This document shows positions 9,283-21,400 of a stretch of DNA of 64,000 nt, one piece after another. The notes beneath the pieces were generated by a model. That model was given only the letters and a program-made list of their open reading frames with translations, was not told the DNA's origin and made no database searches. The stretch covers positions 11,287 to 75,286 of the forward strand of contig JAGZKI010000002.1 of NCBI GenBank assembly GCA_018365265.1, given 5' to 3'. The position numbers were made by a program, and so were the translations under genes. The DNA is from Streptococcus parasanguinis (GTDB taxonomy: Bacteria; Bacillota; Bacilli; Lactobacillales; Streptococcaceae). Position 1 is the stretch's first letter. Each line of letters starts with the position of its first letter.

Positions 9283-9315
9283 AAGACTAAGACAAATCCG
9301 TCTTAGTCTTTTTTT
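9283..9315 (+). terminator. Rho-independent terminator of ptsHI
   Basis: AAGACTAAGAC and GTCTTAGTCTT pair around AAATCC, followed by a run of seven or more T, ten bases after the ptsI stop. Confidence 0.93.
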
Positions 9316-9538
9316 GATTTTTTTACATTGTTCATAAAAATGTTCATTTTATTCGTAATAAACTAGTTAGTAATAAAAATAGCGATTTGAATGTTCGGTT
9401 TTTTGTTTATTTTTCCTCGTATATATAGTATAATCGTAAGTAAGATTAGGAGGAAAGCGAAGGAATGAAGTAAAAGGTTCGGGAAAGAAAATGGAAAAAC
9501 TTTTCCTGATAAATTTACATGATTTTACAGGAATCAAC

Positions 9539-9567
9539 TTGAAAATTAAGTGATTTTATAGTAAAAT
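9539..9567 (+). promoter_or_regulatory. promoter of the glg operon
   Basis: TTGAAA (9539-9544), 17-base spacer, TAAAAT (9562-9567), 45 bases upstream of glgB. A second TATAAT lies farther upstream at 9429-9434 without a clear -35. The 339-base gap 9274-9612 otherwise holds the ptsI terminator, AT-rich sequence and a possible 20-codon ORF (9491-9553). Confidence 0.65.
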
Positions 9568-9576
9568 AAAAACAAG

Positions 9577-9592
9577 TAGAAAACGCTTTCAA
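9577..9592 (+). promoter_or_regulatory. cre site (CcpA binding) downstream of the glg promoter
   Basis: TAGAAAACGCTTTCAA matches the cre consensus WTGNNARCGNWWWCAW at every fixed position except one (T2 is A). It begins nine bases after the -10, that is at about +3 to +18, a position where CcpA represses. This fits glucose repression of glycogen synthesis genes. Confidence 0.7.
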
Positions 9593-9612
9593 AAAAATAA
9601 AGAGGTGAGTAT

Positions 9613-11520
9613 ATGGATAGAAGCACAGACTTATGGACATTTGGAAGAGGGGATAATTTCCATCTTCAAGAGTACTTAGGAGCTCATAAGGAAACAAGGG
9701 GAGAACTAGAAGGCTTTACCTTCCGCGTTTGGGCTCCCAATGCTCAGGCTGTGGATCTGATTGGTGATTTCACTGATTGGGAAGCTCATAAAATTCCAAT
9801 GGTTCGTAATGAAGGAGGCGTCTGGGAAGTCTTCTGTTCCGATGCAAAAGAGGGGGATATTTACAAGTATTTGGTGACTCGACAAAATGGTCATCAGGTG
9901 CAAAAAATTGATCCTCTAGCGTTATGGATGGAAAAGAGACCCAATACAGGATCTATTATTAAGACCATTCCAGAGAAAAACTGGAAAGATGGTCTCTGGA
10001 GAGCACGCCGCAAAAAACTTGGTTTTAAGGAACGACCTGTTAATATTTATGAAGTTCACGCAGGATCGTGGAAACGTAATGAGGATCACAGTTCCTATAC
10101 CTTCAAACAACTAAAAGAAGAATTGATTCCATATTTGGTGGAGATGAACTACACCCACGTGGAATTTATGCCAGTGATGGCCCATCCATTGGGCTTGAGT
10201 TGGGGCTATCAGCTTATGGGATATTTTGCACTCGAGCAGACTTATGGTAGCCCAGAAGAGTTTCAAGACTTCGTGGAAGAATGCCACCTCAACAATATCG
10301 GAGTGATCGTGGATTGGGTACCAGGACATTTCATTATCAATGATGATGCCTTGGCTTATTATGATGGAACACCAACCTTTGAATACCAGGATGAACATCG
10401 TGCCCATAACTACGGATGGGGAGCTTTGAACTTCGACTTAGGAAAGAATCAAGTCCAGTCATTCTTGATTTCTAGTTTGAAGTTTTGGATTGATACCTAT
10501 CATTTAGATGGGATTCGGGTCGATGCTGTGAGCAATATGCTCTATCTTGACTACGATAGTGGTCCATGGACACCAAATATTGATGGTGGAAACCTCAACT
10601 ACGAAGGCGTTCATTTCCTTAGACGTTTGAATGCGATTATTAAGAACGAACACCCAGATGTCATGATGATTGCTGAAGAAAGTTCTGCTGGTCAAAAGAT
10701 CACAGGCCCTGAAGAAGAAGGTGGTCTAGGCTTTGACTATAAATGGAATATGGGTTGGATGAATGATATTCTACGATTCTATGAGGAAGACCCGGTCTAC
10801 AGGAAATTTGACTTTAATCTGGTAACCTTTAGTTACATGTATGCATTTTCTGAGAATTTCTTACTACCATTTTCACATGATGAAGTGGTGCACGGTAAGA
10901 AGAGTTTGATGCACAAGATGTGGGGAGATCGTTACAATCAATTTGCTGGACTCCGTAATCTTTTAACCTATCAGATCTGCCATCCAGGTAAGAAATTGCT
11001 CTTTATGGGGTCAGAATTTGGTCAATTTTTGGAATGGAAGTCAGAGGAGCAACTGGAATGGGGCAATCTAGAGGATGAAATGAATGCTAAGATGCGTCGT
11101 TTCACTTCTCAGCTCAATCATTTCTATAAAGAACACAAAGAATTGTGGGAGATTGATGATAGCTTTGATGGCTTAGAGATTATTGATGCAGATAACCGAG
11201 ATCAGAGCGTCTTGTCTATGGTCCGGAAGAATCGTAAAGGTGAGCTTCTAGTATGTGTCTTCAATATGGCACCAGTAGAACGCAAGGACTTTACGATTGG
11301 TGTGCCTGTATCAGCGGTCTATGAAGAAATTTGGAATACAGAATTAGAAGAATGGGGAGGTGTCTGGAAAGAGCACAATCCGACAGTTCAGTCTAAAGAT
11401 GGACTGTGGAAGGATTATGAACAAACCTTGACCTTTACTTTGCCGGCTTTAGGAGCTAGCATTTGGAAGGTAAAACGCAAGGTGCGTAAGACAAAATCTA
11501 AAACATCAGATAAGAAATGA
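9613..11520 (+). CDS. glgB: 1,4-alpha-glucan branching enzyme
   Basis: Introduces alpha-1,6 branches into glycogen. The 635-residue protein has an N-terminal CBM48 domain ([17 protein letters not shown]), a GH13 barrel with nucleophile D304 ([10 protein letters not shown]), acid/base E355 (MIAEESS) and the conserved FSHDEVVHG motif, and a C-terminal beta domain ending in a basic tail (Lys/Arg-rich last 15 residues). Start ATG lies behind AGAGGTGAG. First gene of glgBCDA; a small GACTC/GAGTC hairpin precedes glgC. Confidence 0.97.
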   Translation: MDRSTDLWTFGRGDNFHLQEYLGAHKETRGELEGFTFRVWAPNAQAVDLIGDFTDWEAHKIPMVRNEGGVWEVFCSDAKEGDIYKYLVTRQNGHQVQKIDPLALWMEKRPNTGSIIKTIPEKNWKDGLWRARRKKLGFKERPVNIYEVHAGSWKRNEDHSSYTFKQLKEELIPYLVEMNYTHVEFMPVMAHPLGLSWGYQLMGYFALEQTYGSPEEFQDFVEECHLNNIGVIVDWVPGHFIINDDALAYYDGTPTFEYQDEHRAHNYGWGALNFDLGKNQVQSFLISSLKFWIDTYHLDGIRVDAVSNMLYLDYDSGPWTPNIDGGNLNYEGVHFLRRLNAIIKNEHPDVMMIAEESSAGQKITGPEEEGGLGFDYKWNMGWMNDILRFYEEDPVYRKFDFNLVTFSYMYAFSENFLLPFSHDEVVHGKKSLMHKMWGDRYNQFAGLRNLLTYQICHPGKKLLFMGSEFGQFLEWKSEEQLEWGNLEDEMNAKMRRFTSQLNHFYKEHKELWEIDDSFDGLEIIDADNRDQSVLSMVRKNRKGELLVCVFNMAPVERKDFTIGVPVSAVYEEIWNTELEEWGGVWKEHNPTVQSKDGLWKDYEQTLTFTLPALGASIWKVKRKVRKTKSKTSDKK

Positions 11521-11570
11521 CGATCGGTTGACTCTATGGGAGTCCAAGCTTTAAAAAGAGGAAGTAGTCA

Positions 11571-12713
11571 ATGAAGAATGAAATGCTCGCTTTAATTCTT
11601 GCCGGGGGGCAAGGAACACGTCTTGGTAAATTAACCAAAAACATCGCAAAACCTGCGGTTCAATTTGGTGGGCGCTATCGGATTATCGATTTTGCGCTAT
11701 CAAACTGTGCCAACTCAGGGATTCACAATGTTGGTGTGATCACACAGTACCAACCACTGGCCCTCAATAGTCATATCGGAAATGGTTCAAGCTGGGGCTT
11801 GGATGGAATCAACACAGGTGTTTCTATTTTGCAACCTTATTCAGCTAGTGAAGGAAATCGTTGGTTCGAAGGAACTAGTCATGCCATCCTCCAAAACATC
11901 GATTATATCGACAGCATCAATCCTGAATATGTCTTGATTCTTTCTGGTGACCATATCTACAAGATGGACTATGATGATATGCTTCAATCTCACAAGGATA
12001 ATAATGCGAGCTTGACTGTTGCCGTCCTAGATGTACCTTTGAAGGAAGCGAGTCGTTTTGGAATCATGAATACCGATGCTAATAATCGGATTGTTGAATT
12101 TGAAGAAAAACCAGCTGAACCGAAATCTACCAAGGCTTCCATGGGGATTTACATCTTTGACTGGGCTCGTCTACGCAATATGTTGGTTGCTGCTGAAAAG
12201 AGCGATATCGATATGTCAGACTTCGGTAAAAATGTCATTCCAACTTATCTAGAATCAGGCGAAAGTGTTTATGCTTATGAATTCAATGGTTATTGGAAAG
12301 ACGTTGGTACGATTGAGTCTCTTTGGGAAGCCAATATGGAATATATCGATCCGAATAATGCCTTGGATAGTCGCGATCGTCACTGGAAAATCTATTCACG
12401 CAACCTCATTTCTCCACCAAACTTCTTTGGGGAACATGGCCACATCGAAGATTCTCTTGTCGTCGACGGTTGTTCGGTAGACGGTACAGTCAAACACTCC
12501 ATCTTATCAACAGAAGCTCAAGTTCGTGAAGGAGCAGTTGTCGAAGATGCTGTCGTGATGAGCAATGCCATTATCGGTAAAGGAGCTGTCGTGAAACGCG
12601 CGATTATCGGAGAAGGCGCAGTCATTGCAGAAGGTGTCGTGATTGATGGAACAGAGGAAGTACAAGTTGTCGGTTACAATGAAAAAGTGGGGGTAGCAAC
12701 AGATGAAGATTGA
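11571..12713 (+). CDS. glgC: glucose-1-phosphate adenylyltransferase, catalytic subunit
   Basis: Makes ADP-glucose, the donor for glycogen synthesis. The N-terminal [15 protein letters not shown] loop is the pyrophosphorylase signature, followed by [15 protein letters not shown] and GIYIFDW segments and a C-terminal left-handed beta-helix (hexapeptide repeats from about residue 285). Of the two paralogues this one keeps the GGxGTRL loop. Its last 11 bases overlap glgD, indicating translational coupling. Confidence 0.96.
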   Translation: MKNEMLALILAGGQGTRLGKLTKNIAKPAVQFGGRYRIIDFALSNCANSGIHNVGVITQYQPLALNSHIGNGSSWGLDGINTGVSILQPYSASEGNRWFEGTSHAILQNIDYIDSINPEYVLILSGDHIYKMDYDDMLQSHKDNNASLTVAVLDVPLKEASRFGIMNTDANNRIVEFEEKPAEPKSTKASMGIYIFDWARLRNMLVAAEKSDIDMSDFGKNVIPTYLESGESVYAYEFNGYWKDVGTIESLWEANMEYIDPNNALDSRDRHWKIYSRNLISPPNFFGEHGHIEDSLVVDGCSVDGTVKHSILSTEAQVREGAVVEDAVVMSNAIIGKGAVVKRAIIGEGAVIAEGVVIDGTEEVQVVGYNEKVGVATDED

Positions 12714-13839
12714 TAAATATTCAGCCATTTTAGGAAATACAGTTGGGTATCATGATATGTCCACTTTGACCAGCCATCGTCCGGTAGCATCACTACCGTT
12801 TGATGGGAAATACCGCTTAATCGACTTCCCATTGTCTAGTCTTGCAAATGCTGGTATTCGTAGTGTTTTTGGGATTTTCCAACAAGAAAATATTAGTTCG
12901 GTCTTTGACCATATTCGTTCAGGTCGTGAGTGGGGCTTGTCTACTTTATTGAGCCACTATTACCTCGGAATCTATAATACTCCAGTTGAAAATACAACGG
13001 TAGGGCCAGAATACTACCAACAATTATTGACCTATTTGAAACGGTCTGGTTCTAATCAAACAGTTGCTTTGAACTGTGATGTATTAATGAATATTGATCT
13101 CAATCAGATTTTCCACCTTCATAATACCATTGATCGTCCGATTACAGTGGTTTATAAAAAGTTGCATCTGCAAAACATTTCTGAAGTCAATGCTGTCTTG
13201 AAAATTGATGAAACAGACCATGTTACAGAGCAAAGACTTTTTGATGGCAAGGATCCTGACGAAGTCTACAACATGTCAACAGATGTCTTTATTGTGGACA
13301 CTCCTTGGTTGATTGAAAAAATTGAAGAAGAAGCCAAGAAAGAATACCCACAAAAATTGCGCTATATCTTGCGTGATTTGGCAGTGGAATACAATGCGTT
13401 TGCCTTTGAATATACAGGCTACCTTGCCAATATTCATTCAGTGGAATCCTACTACCATGCAAACTTGGATATGTTGGAAAACCAAAAATTCATGAAGCTC
13501 TTTTCACCAAATCAAAAAGTGTATACGAAAGTGAAGAATGAAGAACCAACGTATTATTCCAAGACTTCACATATTAAATCGTCTCAATTTGCTTCGGGTA
13601 GTATTGTAGAAGGAACCGTTGAACGCTCCGTTGTTTCACGTCGGGTACACCTTCATCAAGGTTCAGAGGTCCGCAGTAGTCTTCTCTTCCCTGGTGTTGT
13701 GATTCATGACAATGCAATCGTCGAACATGCCATCCTGGATAAGGGTGTCGAAGTGGCTGCTGGTGTGACGATTCGTGGGACAGAAGAATCACCTGTCGTG
13801 GTTAAAAAAGGAACGATTGTTACAGAGGATATTGTCTAA
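12703..13839 (+). CDS. glgD: glucose-1-phosphate adenylyltransferase, regulatory subunit
   Basis: Non-catalytic or regulatory partner of GlgC found in Firmicutes. The 378-residue protein shares the fold ([18 protein letters not shown]-terminal hexapeptide repeats) but has lost the GGQGTRL nucleotide loop: the N terminus runs [15 protein letters not shown] instead. It overlaps glgC by 11 bases, and its TAA overlaps the glgA ATG by one base. Confidence 0.95.
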   Translation: MKIDKYSAILGNTVGYHDMSTLTSHRPVASLPFDGKYRLIDFPLSSLANAGIRSVFGIFQQENISSVFDHIRSGREWGLSTLLSHYYLGIYNTPVENTTVGPEYYQQLLTYLKRSGSNQTVALNCDVLMNIDLNQIFHLHNTIDRPITVVYKKLHLQNISEVNAVLKIDETDHVTEQRLFDGKDPDEVYNMSTDVFIVDTPWLIEKIEEEAKKEYPQKLRYILRDLAVEYNAFAFEYTGYLANIHSVESYYHANLDMLENQKFMKLFSPNQKVYTKVKNEEPTYYSKTSHIKSSQFASGSIVEGTVERSVVSRRVHLHQGSEVRSSLLFPGVVIHDNAIVEHAILDKGVEVAAGVTIRGTEESPVVVKKGTIVTEDIV

Positions 13840-15266
13840 TGAAACTTTTATTTGTTGCAGCTGAAGGAGCACCGTTTTCTAAAACAGGTGGTTTGGGAGA
13901 CGTTATTGGCGCTCTTCCTAAATCCTTAGCGAAAAGTGGTCATGATGTGCGCGTGATCCTCCCTTACTATGATATGGTAGAGGCCAAGTTTGGAGATCAA
14001 ATCGAAGATGTCTTGCATTTTGAGACCAAGGTTGGCTGGAGAAGTCAATATGTAGGTGTGAAACGCATTGTGCGCGATGGAGTCACCTTTTACTTTATTG
14101 ATAACCAACATTATTTCTTTAGAGGTCATGTGTATGGTGACTTCGATGATGGCGAACGCTTTGCCTTCTTCCAGCTTGCGGCCTTAGAAACGATGGAACG
14201 AGTTGACTTCATTCCAGATGTTCTTCATGCCCATGATTACCATACGGCGATGATTCCTTTCTTGCTGAAGGAAAAATACCGTTGGATTCAAGCCTATCAT
14301 GGAATTAAAACAGTATTAACTATCCATAATTTGGAATTCCAAGGTCAGTTCGACCCAGGAATGTTGTGGGACCTATTCGGAGTTGGATTTGAACGCTATG
14401 CAGATGGAACGCTTCGGTGGAATGATTGCCTGAACTGGATGAAAGCCGGCATTCTATATGCTGACCGTGTAACAACGGTTTCTCCTAGCTATGCGCAAGA
14501 GATTATGACTGCTGAATATGGTTGTGGCTTGGATCAGATCCTTCGGATGGAGTCTGGCAAGGTGACCGGTATTGTTAACGGGATTGATGCGGATCTGTAT
14601 AATCCTGAAACGGATCCACTCTTGACTCATCACTTCAGTCTCTCAGATCTTTCAGGTAAAGCAGCTAATAAACGAGCTCTTCAAGAACGTGTCGGTCTAC
14701 CCGTCCGCGATGATGTACCTTTGTTTGGGATCGTCTCTCGTTTGACACGCCAAAAAGGCTTTGACGTTGTGGTAGAAGAGTTGCATCAACTCTTGCAAAA
14801 GGATATTCAGATTGTCTTGCTCGGTACAGGAGATCCTGGATTTGAAAATGCCTTTGCTTGGTTTGGTCAAGCCTACCCAGACAAACTTTCAGCGAATATC
14901 ACATTTGATGTCCAATTGGCTCAAGAAATCTATGCAGCATCAGATGTCTTCTTGATGCCAAGCCGCTTTGAACCATGTGGCCTTTCTCAAATGATGGCCA
15001 TGCGTTATGGAACCCTTCCTTTGGTGCATGAAGTCGGCGGACTTCGTGATACAGTTCAACCGTATAATGTTGTTGATGGAAGTGGAACAGGCTTTAGCTT
15101 CAATAATTTGTCTGGCTATTGGTTCAACTGGGCAGTTGATGAAGCCTTGGCTGTCTACTACAATGACAAACAGGCTTGGTATGGTCTCCAAGAGCAAGCT
15201 ATGACGCGTGACTTCTCATGGGATACGGCTAGTCAACGATACAATGATTTGTACCAATCTTTATAA
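13839..15266 (+). CDS. glgA: glycogen synthase (ADP-glucose type, GT5)
   Basis: Extends alpha-1,4-glucan from ADP-glucose. The 475-residue protein starts with the [11 protein letters not shown]-glucose-binding motif (about residues 15-22), has the two-domain GT-B layout, and the C-terminal [17 protein letters not shown] motif. Start ATG overlaps the glgD stop. It is the last gene of the operon; glgP, which often follows in streptococci, is absent and a terminator comes next. Confidence 0.97.
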   Translation: MKLLFVAAEGAPFSKTGGLGDVIGALPKSLAKSGHDVRVILPYYDMVEAKFGDQIEDVLHFETKVGWRSQYVGVKRIVRDGVTFYFIDNQHYFFRGHVYGDFDDGERFAFFQLAALETMERVDFIPDVLHAHDYHTAMIPFLLKEKYRWIQAYHGIKTVLTIHNLEFQGQFDPGMLWDLFGVGFERYADGTLRWNDCLNWMKAGILYADRVTTVSPSYAQEIMTAEYGCGLDQILRMESGKVTGIVNGIDADLYNPETDPLLTHHFSLSDLSGKAANKRALQERVGLPVRDDVPLFGIVSRLTRQKGFDVVVEELHQLLQKDIQIVLLGTGDPGFENAFAWFGQAYPDKLSANITFDVQLAQEIYAASDVFLMPSRFEPCGLSQMMAMRYGTLPLVHEVGGLRDTVQPYNVVDGSGTGFSFNNLSGYWFNWAVDEALAVYYNDKQAWYGLQEQAMTRDFSWDTASQRYNDLYQSL

Positions 15267-15281
15267 ATAGATCTATGATAC

Positions 15282-15305
15282 AAACGCCTTTCGAGGCGTT
15301 TTTTT
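15282..15305 (+). terminator. Rho-independent terminator of the glg operon
   Basis: AAACGCCT and AGGCGTTT pair around a TTCG tetraloop, followed by T6, 15 bases after the glgA stop. Confidence 0.95.
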
Positions 15306-15358
15306 GTGTTGCTTTCTTCCTATAAAGAAAACGGTTTATATTTTTGAGTTTTAGAGCT

Positions 15359-15367
15359 TGCTAAAAT
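15359..15367 (+). promoter_or_regulatory. extended -10 promoter-like site for the M26 protease gene
   Basis: TGC directly followed by TAAAAT (15362-15367). No convincing -35 at 17 bases. It would give a leader of about 120 bases containing the hairpin at 15411-15460. Confidence 0.4.
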
Positions 15368-15410
15368 AGAAGAAAAAAGATAAGATAGGTAAAGGTAAAA
15401 AATCCCGGGA

Positions 15411-15460
15411 AGGTCCTTATTTTTGGAGATGGTCCCATCCTCTTTCATCAATAAGGGCCT
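15411..15460 (+). other. leader hairpin upstream of the M26 protease gene
   Basis: AGGTCCTTATT (15411-15421) pairs over 11 positions (one G-U) with AATAAGGGCCT (15450-15460), and an inner stem GAG-ATGG / CCAT-CCTC fills most of the loop. It ends 37 bases before the ATG. There is no T run, so it is not a simple terminator; a role in mRNA stability or translation is a guess. Confidence 0.45.
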
Positions 15461-15497
15461 ACATGTGGTTCAAATATTACTATATAGGAATTTTAGG

Positions 15498-18400
15498 ATG
15501 AAAAAAGCTAAACAAACTTTTGAAAAAATGACCAAATATTCGATTCGGAAATTATCTGTCGGGGTTGGTCCTGTTGCCATTGGAGCCTTTTTATTAGGGG
15601 GGACTCTCTTAGGAGCTCGTCCTGTACAAGCAGATCAGGTGACCTTACCTGCTAATGTGCACTTAGGTTATGTGACAGAAGAAGAGCTAACCGCTGAAGA
15701 AAAAGCACAGGTGATTCATGCAATTCCTGAAGACTATCAAAATGAAGATACCTTCTTTCTAGTCTATAAGAAGAAGGAGGCAACTCAGCCAGTGCTTCCC
15801 CAAACAGGAAGTCAGGAAGTCGCCTTCTTTGGTCTAAGTATAGCCACTGCTTCTTTTGCTGTGCTTTTACTTTCTAAAAAGCACAGAAAGAAAGTCATGG
15901 CTGTCCTTTTGATTGGAGCTATGGGCCAAAGTCTTCTGCTACCAATTGAAGTTGCAGCTTTGCAAAACCAAGTTTTACGCGCTTATAATCAGAATCTTTC
16001 GATCGCATCGAGCAAAGATCTGGCAAATGGCGTGATTCAAATTGACGGCTATGACTATATTGGTTATCTGCGCTACCCGTCAGTCCAACAGACGAGCTTA
16101 CAAGAGCCAAAGGCTATGCAGGAAACGAAACCTTCTGTAGAAGGAACGATCAAAACAAGTACAGGGATTCCACAAGTGGAAGCACAAGCGCGTGTGACCC
16201 CAGAAGTCGCACCAGCCTTTCCTCAAGTTGAAAAACCAAGCCTGGAAGTCTCTACTGAGCCTGTGCCATTTGAAACTGTCAACCAAGCTGATCCTACATT
16301 AGCCAAAGGGCAAACCAAGGTGCTGACAGCTGGCCAAAATGGAGAGCGGACTATCTTGACGGAAGTGAGTGTGGTAGATGGACAAGAAGTTCGCAGAGTA
16401 GTTGAAAGCAAGGTCACTAAAGAACCAGTTTCACAAATTCTTGCCGTCGGGACAAAAGAAGATGCCCAACCAATCCCTCAACCAAGCCCTTCTCCAGTTG
16501 TAACAGCTAAGGGAACACAGGAAGATGGCCATGTTGGCGAAGCTCCTGTACAGCCAGAGAATCCAGCCTATACCGGTGTTGTTGAAGCCAAGGGAACACA
16601 AGAGGAAGGCCATGTTGGTGAAGCTCCTGTACAGCCAGAGAATCCAGCCTATACCGGTGTCATCGAAGCCAAAGGAACGCAAGAGGAAGGCCATGTTGGC
16701 GAAGCTCCTGTACAGCCAGAGAACCCAGCTTATACCGGTGTCATCGAAGCCAAAGGAACGCAAGAGGAAGGCCATGTTGGCGAAGCTTCTGTACAGCCAG
16801 AGAACCCAGCCTATACCGGTGTCATCGAAGCCAAGGGAACGCAAGAGGAAGGCCATGTTGGTGAAGCCCCAATTCAGCCAGAAAACCCAGTTTACCAACT
16901 AACGGAAGGAACAGTTACAGAAACAGAAACGGTAATCCTTCCGTATGAAACTGAATATGTACCAGATGCGGACCGCTATACTGATGAAGAAAGGATCCTT
17001 CAAAAAGGAGAGGCAGGTAGCCAGGAAATTCGTCGTGTCTATAAAACGGTCAATGGTGAGAAAGTTGAGCCTCTCAGCACGACAACTGAAACGGTAAAAG
17101 CTCCTGTGACAGAAAAAATTAGTCGTGGGACCAAGGCGATTGAAGGCCAAACAGAGGAAGTTGCTTTTGAGGAAATTCCATTTAAGACGGTAACCGAACA
17201 AGATACCACCTTGTTAAAAGGAAGCGAAACGGTTTCTCAAGCAGGAAAAAATGGGAAGAAGAAAATCAGCAAAGTCTATAAGACCATTAAAGGTGTAAAA
17301 ACTGCGGATGCTCCAACGGTTTCGGAAGAAGTAGTTGAACAAGCCCAAGATCGGATCATTAAAAAAGGGACCAAAGAACTAGACAAGCCAACCTTGACCT
17401 TGACCCAGGTCGATAAGGAAGAATTGAAGCGCAGTGCTAGGGCTTCCTATCATTTAGACAAACCAGAGGGTGTGACCATCAAGTCCATCCAGGCGGTGTT
17501 GAAGAAGGGCGATCAAGTGGTGAATACTTTTGCCCTTTCAGAGGCTGATTTAGCAGCAGCCTTAGCGGACTTGGACTACTACAAGGATTATACGCTCGCA
17601 ACGATCATGGTCTATGACCGTGGAAATGGGGATGAAGAAGAAGTTCTCAAGGAAGAACCACTGAGAATTGATCTTAAAAAAGTTGAAATCAAAAATATCA
17701 AGGAAACCAGTCTGATTAGCGTGGATGACCAAGGTCTTGAGACCGATAGCAGCCTCTTGTCTGAAACACCATCAGATGTGAAGCCTTACTACTTAAAGGT
17801 CACTACCCATGATAATAAGGTTACAAAACTAGCCGTTGATAAAATTGAAGAAGTAACGGTAGATGGCACGACCCTCTACAAAGTAACAGCCAAAGCTCCA
17901 GATCTGGTTCAACGAACGGCAGACAACCAGTTCAGTGAGGACTATGTCCACTATATTGCGAAACCCAAAGCACATGAAGGTGATGTCTACTACAATTTTA
18001 ACGAACTTGTAAAAGCCATACAAGCCAATCCGACTGGCACCTTTAAGCTTGGTAGCAATATGAATGCGACCAATGTACCAGCAGCAGGAAAATCCTATGT
18101 TACCAATGCCTTCAAGGGAATTTTGGAAAGTACGGATGGGAATACATTTGCCATTCATAACATTACAAGACCATTATTTGGAAACATCGAAGGTGGCTCG
18201 GTTAAGAATCTCTTGCTTGAAAATGTCAATATTGACCTACCTGGGACAGATCGAGTGGCACCAATCGCAGGTGTTATCAAAAATAATGCAACTGTTGAAA
18301 ATGTTAAAGTAACAGGAAGTGTTGTTGGGAACAATGACGTAGCAGGGATCGTCAATAAAATTGATGGCAGTGGGAAGGTCAGCAATGTTGCCTTTATCGG

Positions 18401-21400
18401 GAAACTGCACGCTGCTGGGAACAAAGGTGGCTATCTAGCGGGTGTTGTTGGTGAGAACTGGAAAGGTATCGTAGAAAAAGCTTACGTTGATGCTGAAATC
18501 ACTGGGAACAAAGCCAAAGCGGCAGGTCTTGTCTATTCCTCTCAAAATGGAGCAAATAACCATACAGTAGGCAAAGAAGGGGTTCTCAGAAATTCAGTTG
18601 CTAAAGGTTCAATTGAACTCAAAGAAGCGGTGCAATCTGGTGGATTACTAGGGACCAACTGGGCCTTGGGGACTATCGAAGACAACATCACCATGATGAA
18701 AGTCAAAACGGGTGAAATGGTCTTCGGACACTCAGATATCGACGCAGATGATTACTTCACCTATTCAAGAACCAAGCGCAATTATAGTGTGGACGGCGTG
18801 AGTGAAGGGAAAAAATCCTTTAACAATTCCCGTAAAATCCCAAGCATCTCGCTGGCAGAAGCTGAGCAGAAAATCGAAGCAATGGGAATCACTGCTGATA
18901 AATATACCAGCAGTAAGCCGATTGAAGATACGCTCAATCACCTTGTTAGCAAAGACGATCAATACAAGGCCATCACTGGTTACGATGCGACTCGTGAGCT
19001 AGCTTACCGCAATATCGCTAAATTGCAACCTTTCTACAACAAAGAATGGATTGTCGACCAAGGGAATAAACTGGCTGCAACGAGTCCTCTCTTGACCAAG
19101 GAAGTCTTGTCTGTGACCGCTATGAAGGGCAATGATTTTGTTACTGAACTAGCTGATGCGGATCACATCCTGATCCATTATGCCGATAAGACAAAAGATA
19201 TCTTTAGCATTTCACCGAAAGAGTCTAAAGTTAAACAAGTCAAAGAGTACAGTGTGGCGGAGCTCGGTGAAGTGGTCTACACTCCAAATATGGTGGACAA
19301 AGACCGGAGCGATCTCATTAGTGCCATTGTTGAAAAATTAAGTCCAGTCGAATTGCAATCAGATCCAATCTACACACATCTTGGTCGAACCGGTCCAAAC
19401 AAGGTCAATGCTATTAAGAACCTTTACCTCGAAGAAAGTTTCCAAGCAGTCAAGGACAATCTGACTCACTTTGTCAAACAACTGGTTGAAAACCAAGATC
19501 ATCAATTAAATACAGATGAGGCTGCCAAACGGGCCCTTATCAAGAAAGTTGATGACAACAAGGCTGCTGTTCTTTTGGGGCTTTCTTACCTCAATCGCTA
19601 TTATGGAGTGAAGTTCGATGATGTCAATCTCAAGCAGCTCATGTTGTTCAAGCCAGATTTCTATGGGAAGAATGTCGATGTTTTAGACCGCTTGATTGAA
19701 ATCGGCTCAAAAGAAGACTACATCAAAGGGACTCGTACCCACGATGCCTTCCGTGAAGTCGTGGCTAAATCGACTCTTTCTGGGAACCTCAATGACTTCC
19801 TGAAGTACAATATGGAGCTCTTTACAAGTGATAGAGACTTGAATGATTGGTTCATCAAAGCAACCAAAGACAATATCTATATTGTGGAGCCTGAGACGAC
19901 CAATCCAGCTTTCGCATCTGCTAAGCATAGAGCCTATGAGGGCTTAAACAATGATGTTCACGGTAAAATGATTTTGCCACTCTTGAACTTAAAAGATGCC
20001 CATATGTTCTTGATTTCAACTTACAACACCATGGCCTATAGTTCCTTCGAGAAATATGGTAAGAACACCGAAGCGGAACGCAATGCCTTCAAAGCCGAAA
20101 TTGATAAGGTGGCGAAAGGCCAACAGAATTATCTCGATTTCTGGTCACGTCTAGCAACAGATAAGGTTCGCAATCAACTCTTGAAGAGCAATAATATGGT
20201 TCCGACCCCTGTCCTTGATAACCAAAACTACAAGGGTATTAGTACAGACCGTTATGGCCACACCAACAGTGGTAAAGATGTGGCTCCAATCCGTGAATTG
20301 TATGGCCCAACCGATCGTTATCATGCGACAGATTGGCGGATGGGAGCAGTGGCGCGAATTTACGGAAATCCATATAAAGACGACTCTGTCTTCTTCATGG
20401 TGACCGATATGATCAGTGACTTTGGGGTCTCTGCCTTCACGCACGAAACAACGCACGTCAATGACCGTATGGTTTACTTAGGTGGTTGGAGACACCGCGA
20501 AGGAACTGATATTGAAGCCTTTGCCCAAGGAATGTTGCAAACACCATCCGTATCAAATCCAAATGGGGAATACAAGGCCTTAGGTCTCAACATGGCCTAT
20601 GAACGTCCTAATGATGGAAACCAATGGTACAATACCAATCCAAATGATCTCACCTCACGTGACGAAATTGATCGGTATATGAAAGGCTATAATGACACTC
20701 TCATGCTTCTGGATTACCTAGAAGGAGAAGCCGTCCTCAATAAAGGCAGTCAAGACTTGAACAATGCATGGTTCAAGAAGGTTGATAAACAATACCGAGG
20801 GGCTAATACCAAGAATCAATTTGATAAGGTGCGTCCTTTGAGTGATGAGGAAAAAGCCATCACCTTACATTCAGTAGATGATCTCATCACCAACAACTTC
20901 ATGACCAATCGTGGTCCTGGAAATGGTGTCTATAATCCATCAGACTTTGGCTCAGCCTATGTGACGGTGCCGATGATGACAGGGATCTATGGTGGAAACA
21001 CCAGTGAAGGGGCTCCTGGAGCCATGTCCTTCAAACACAATACCTTTAGAATCTGGGGCTACTATGGTTATGAAAAAGGCTTCTTAGGCTATGCTTCAAA
21101 CAAGTATAAACAAGAATCCAAACAAGCAGGTCATGCGACTTTAGGGGATGATTACATCATTCAAAAGATTTCTGATGGAACATTCAGTACCCTTGAAGAC
21201 TGGAAGAAAGCATACTTCAACGAAGTGGTGACCAGTGCTAAAAATGGACTTCAGGCTATTGAAGTTGATGGGACTACTTATAGCACTTATGATGACTTAA
21301 AACAAGCCTTTGCAACTGCGGTTGAAAAAGATCAGGCCAGCTTGAAGAATGGTTCTGTCAAATTTGACAATACCCTTGCCTTGAAAGAAAAAATCTTTAA

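Noticed and set aside
15328..15343. cre-like sequence AAGAAAACGGTTTATA before the M26 protease gene
   Set aside because: At least two mismatches at key positions (T2 and C14); too weak to report as a site.
16509..16895. Regular repeats that might suggest a CRISPR array
   Set aside because: Units are directly adjacent, coding and without unique spacers.
16431..16902. Long repeat-bearing frames on both strands within the M26 protease gene
   Set aside because: They arise because the 81-bp unit is a multiple of three, so other frames also stay open; the main frame has the domains.
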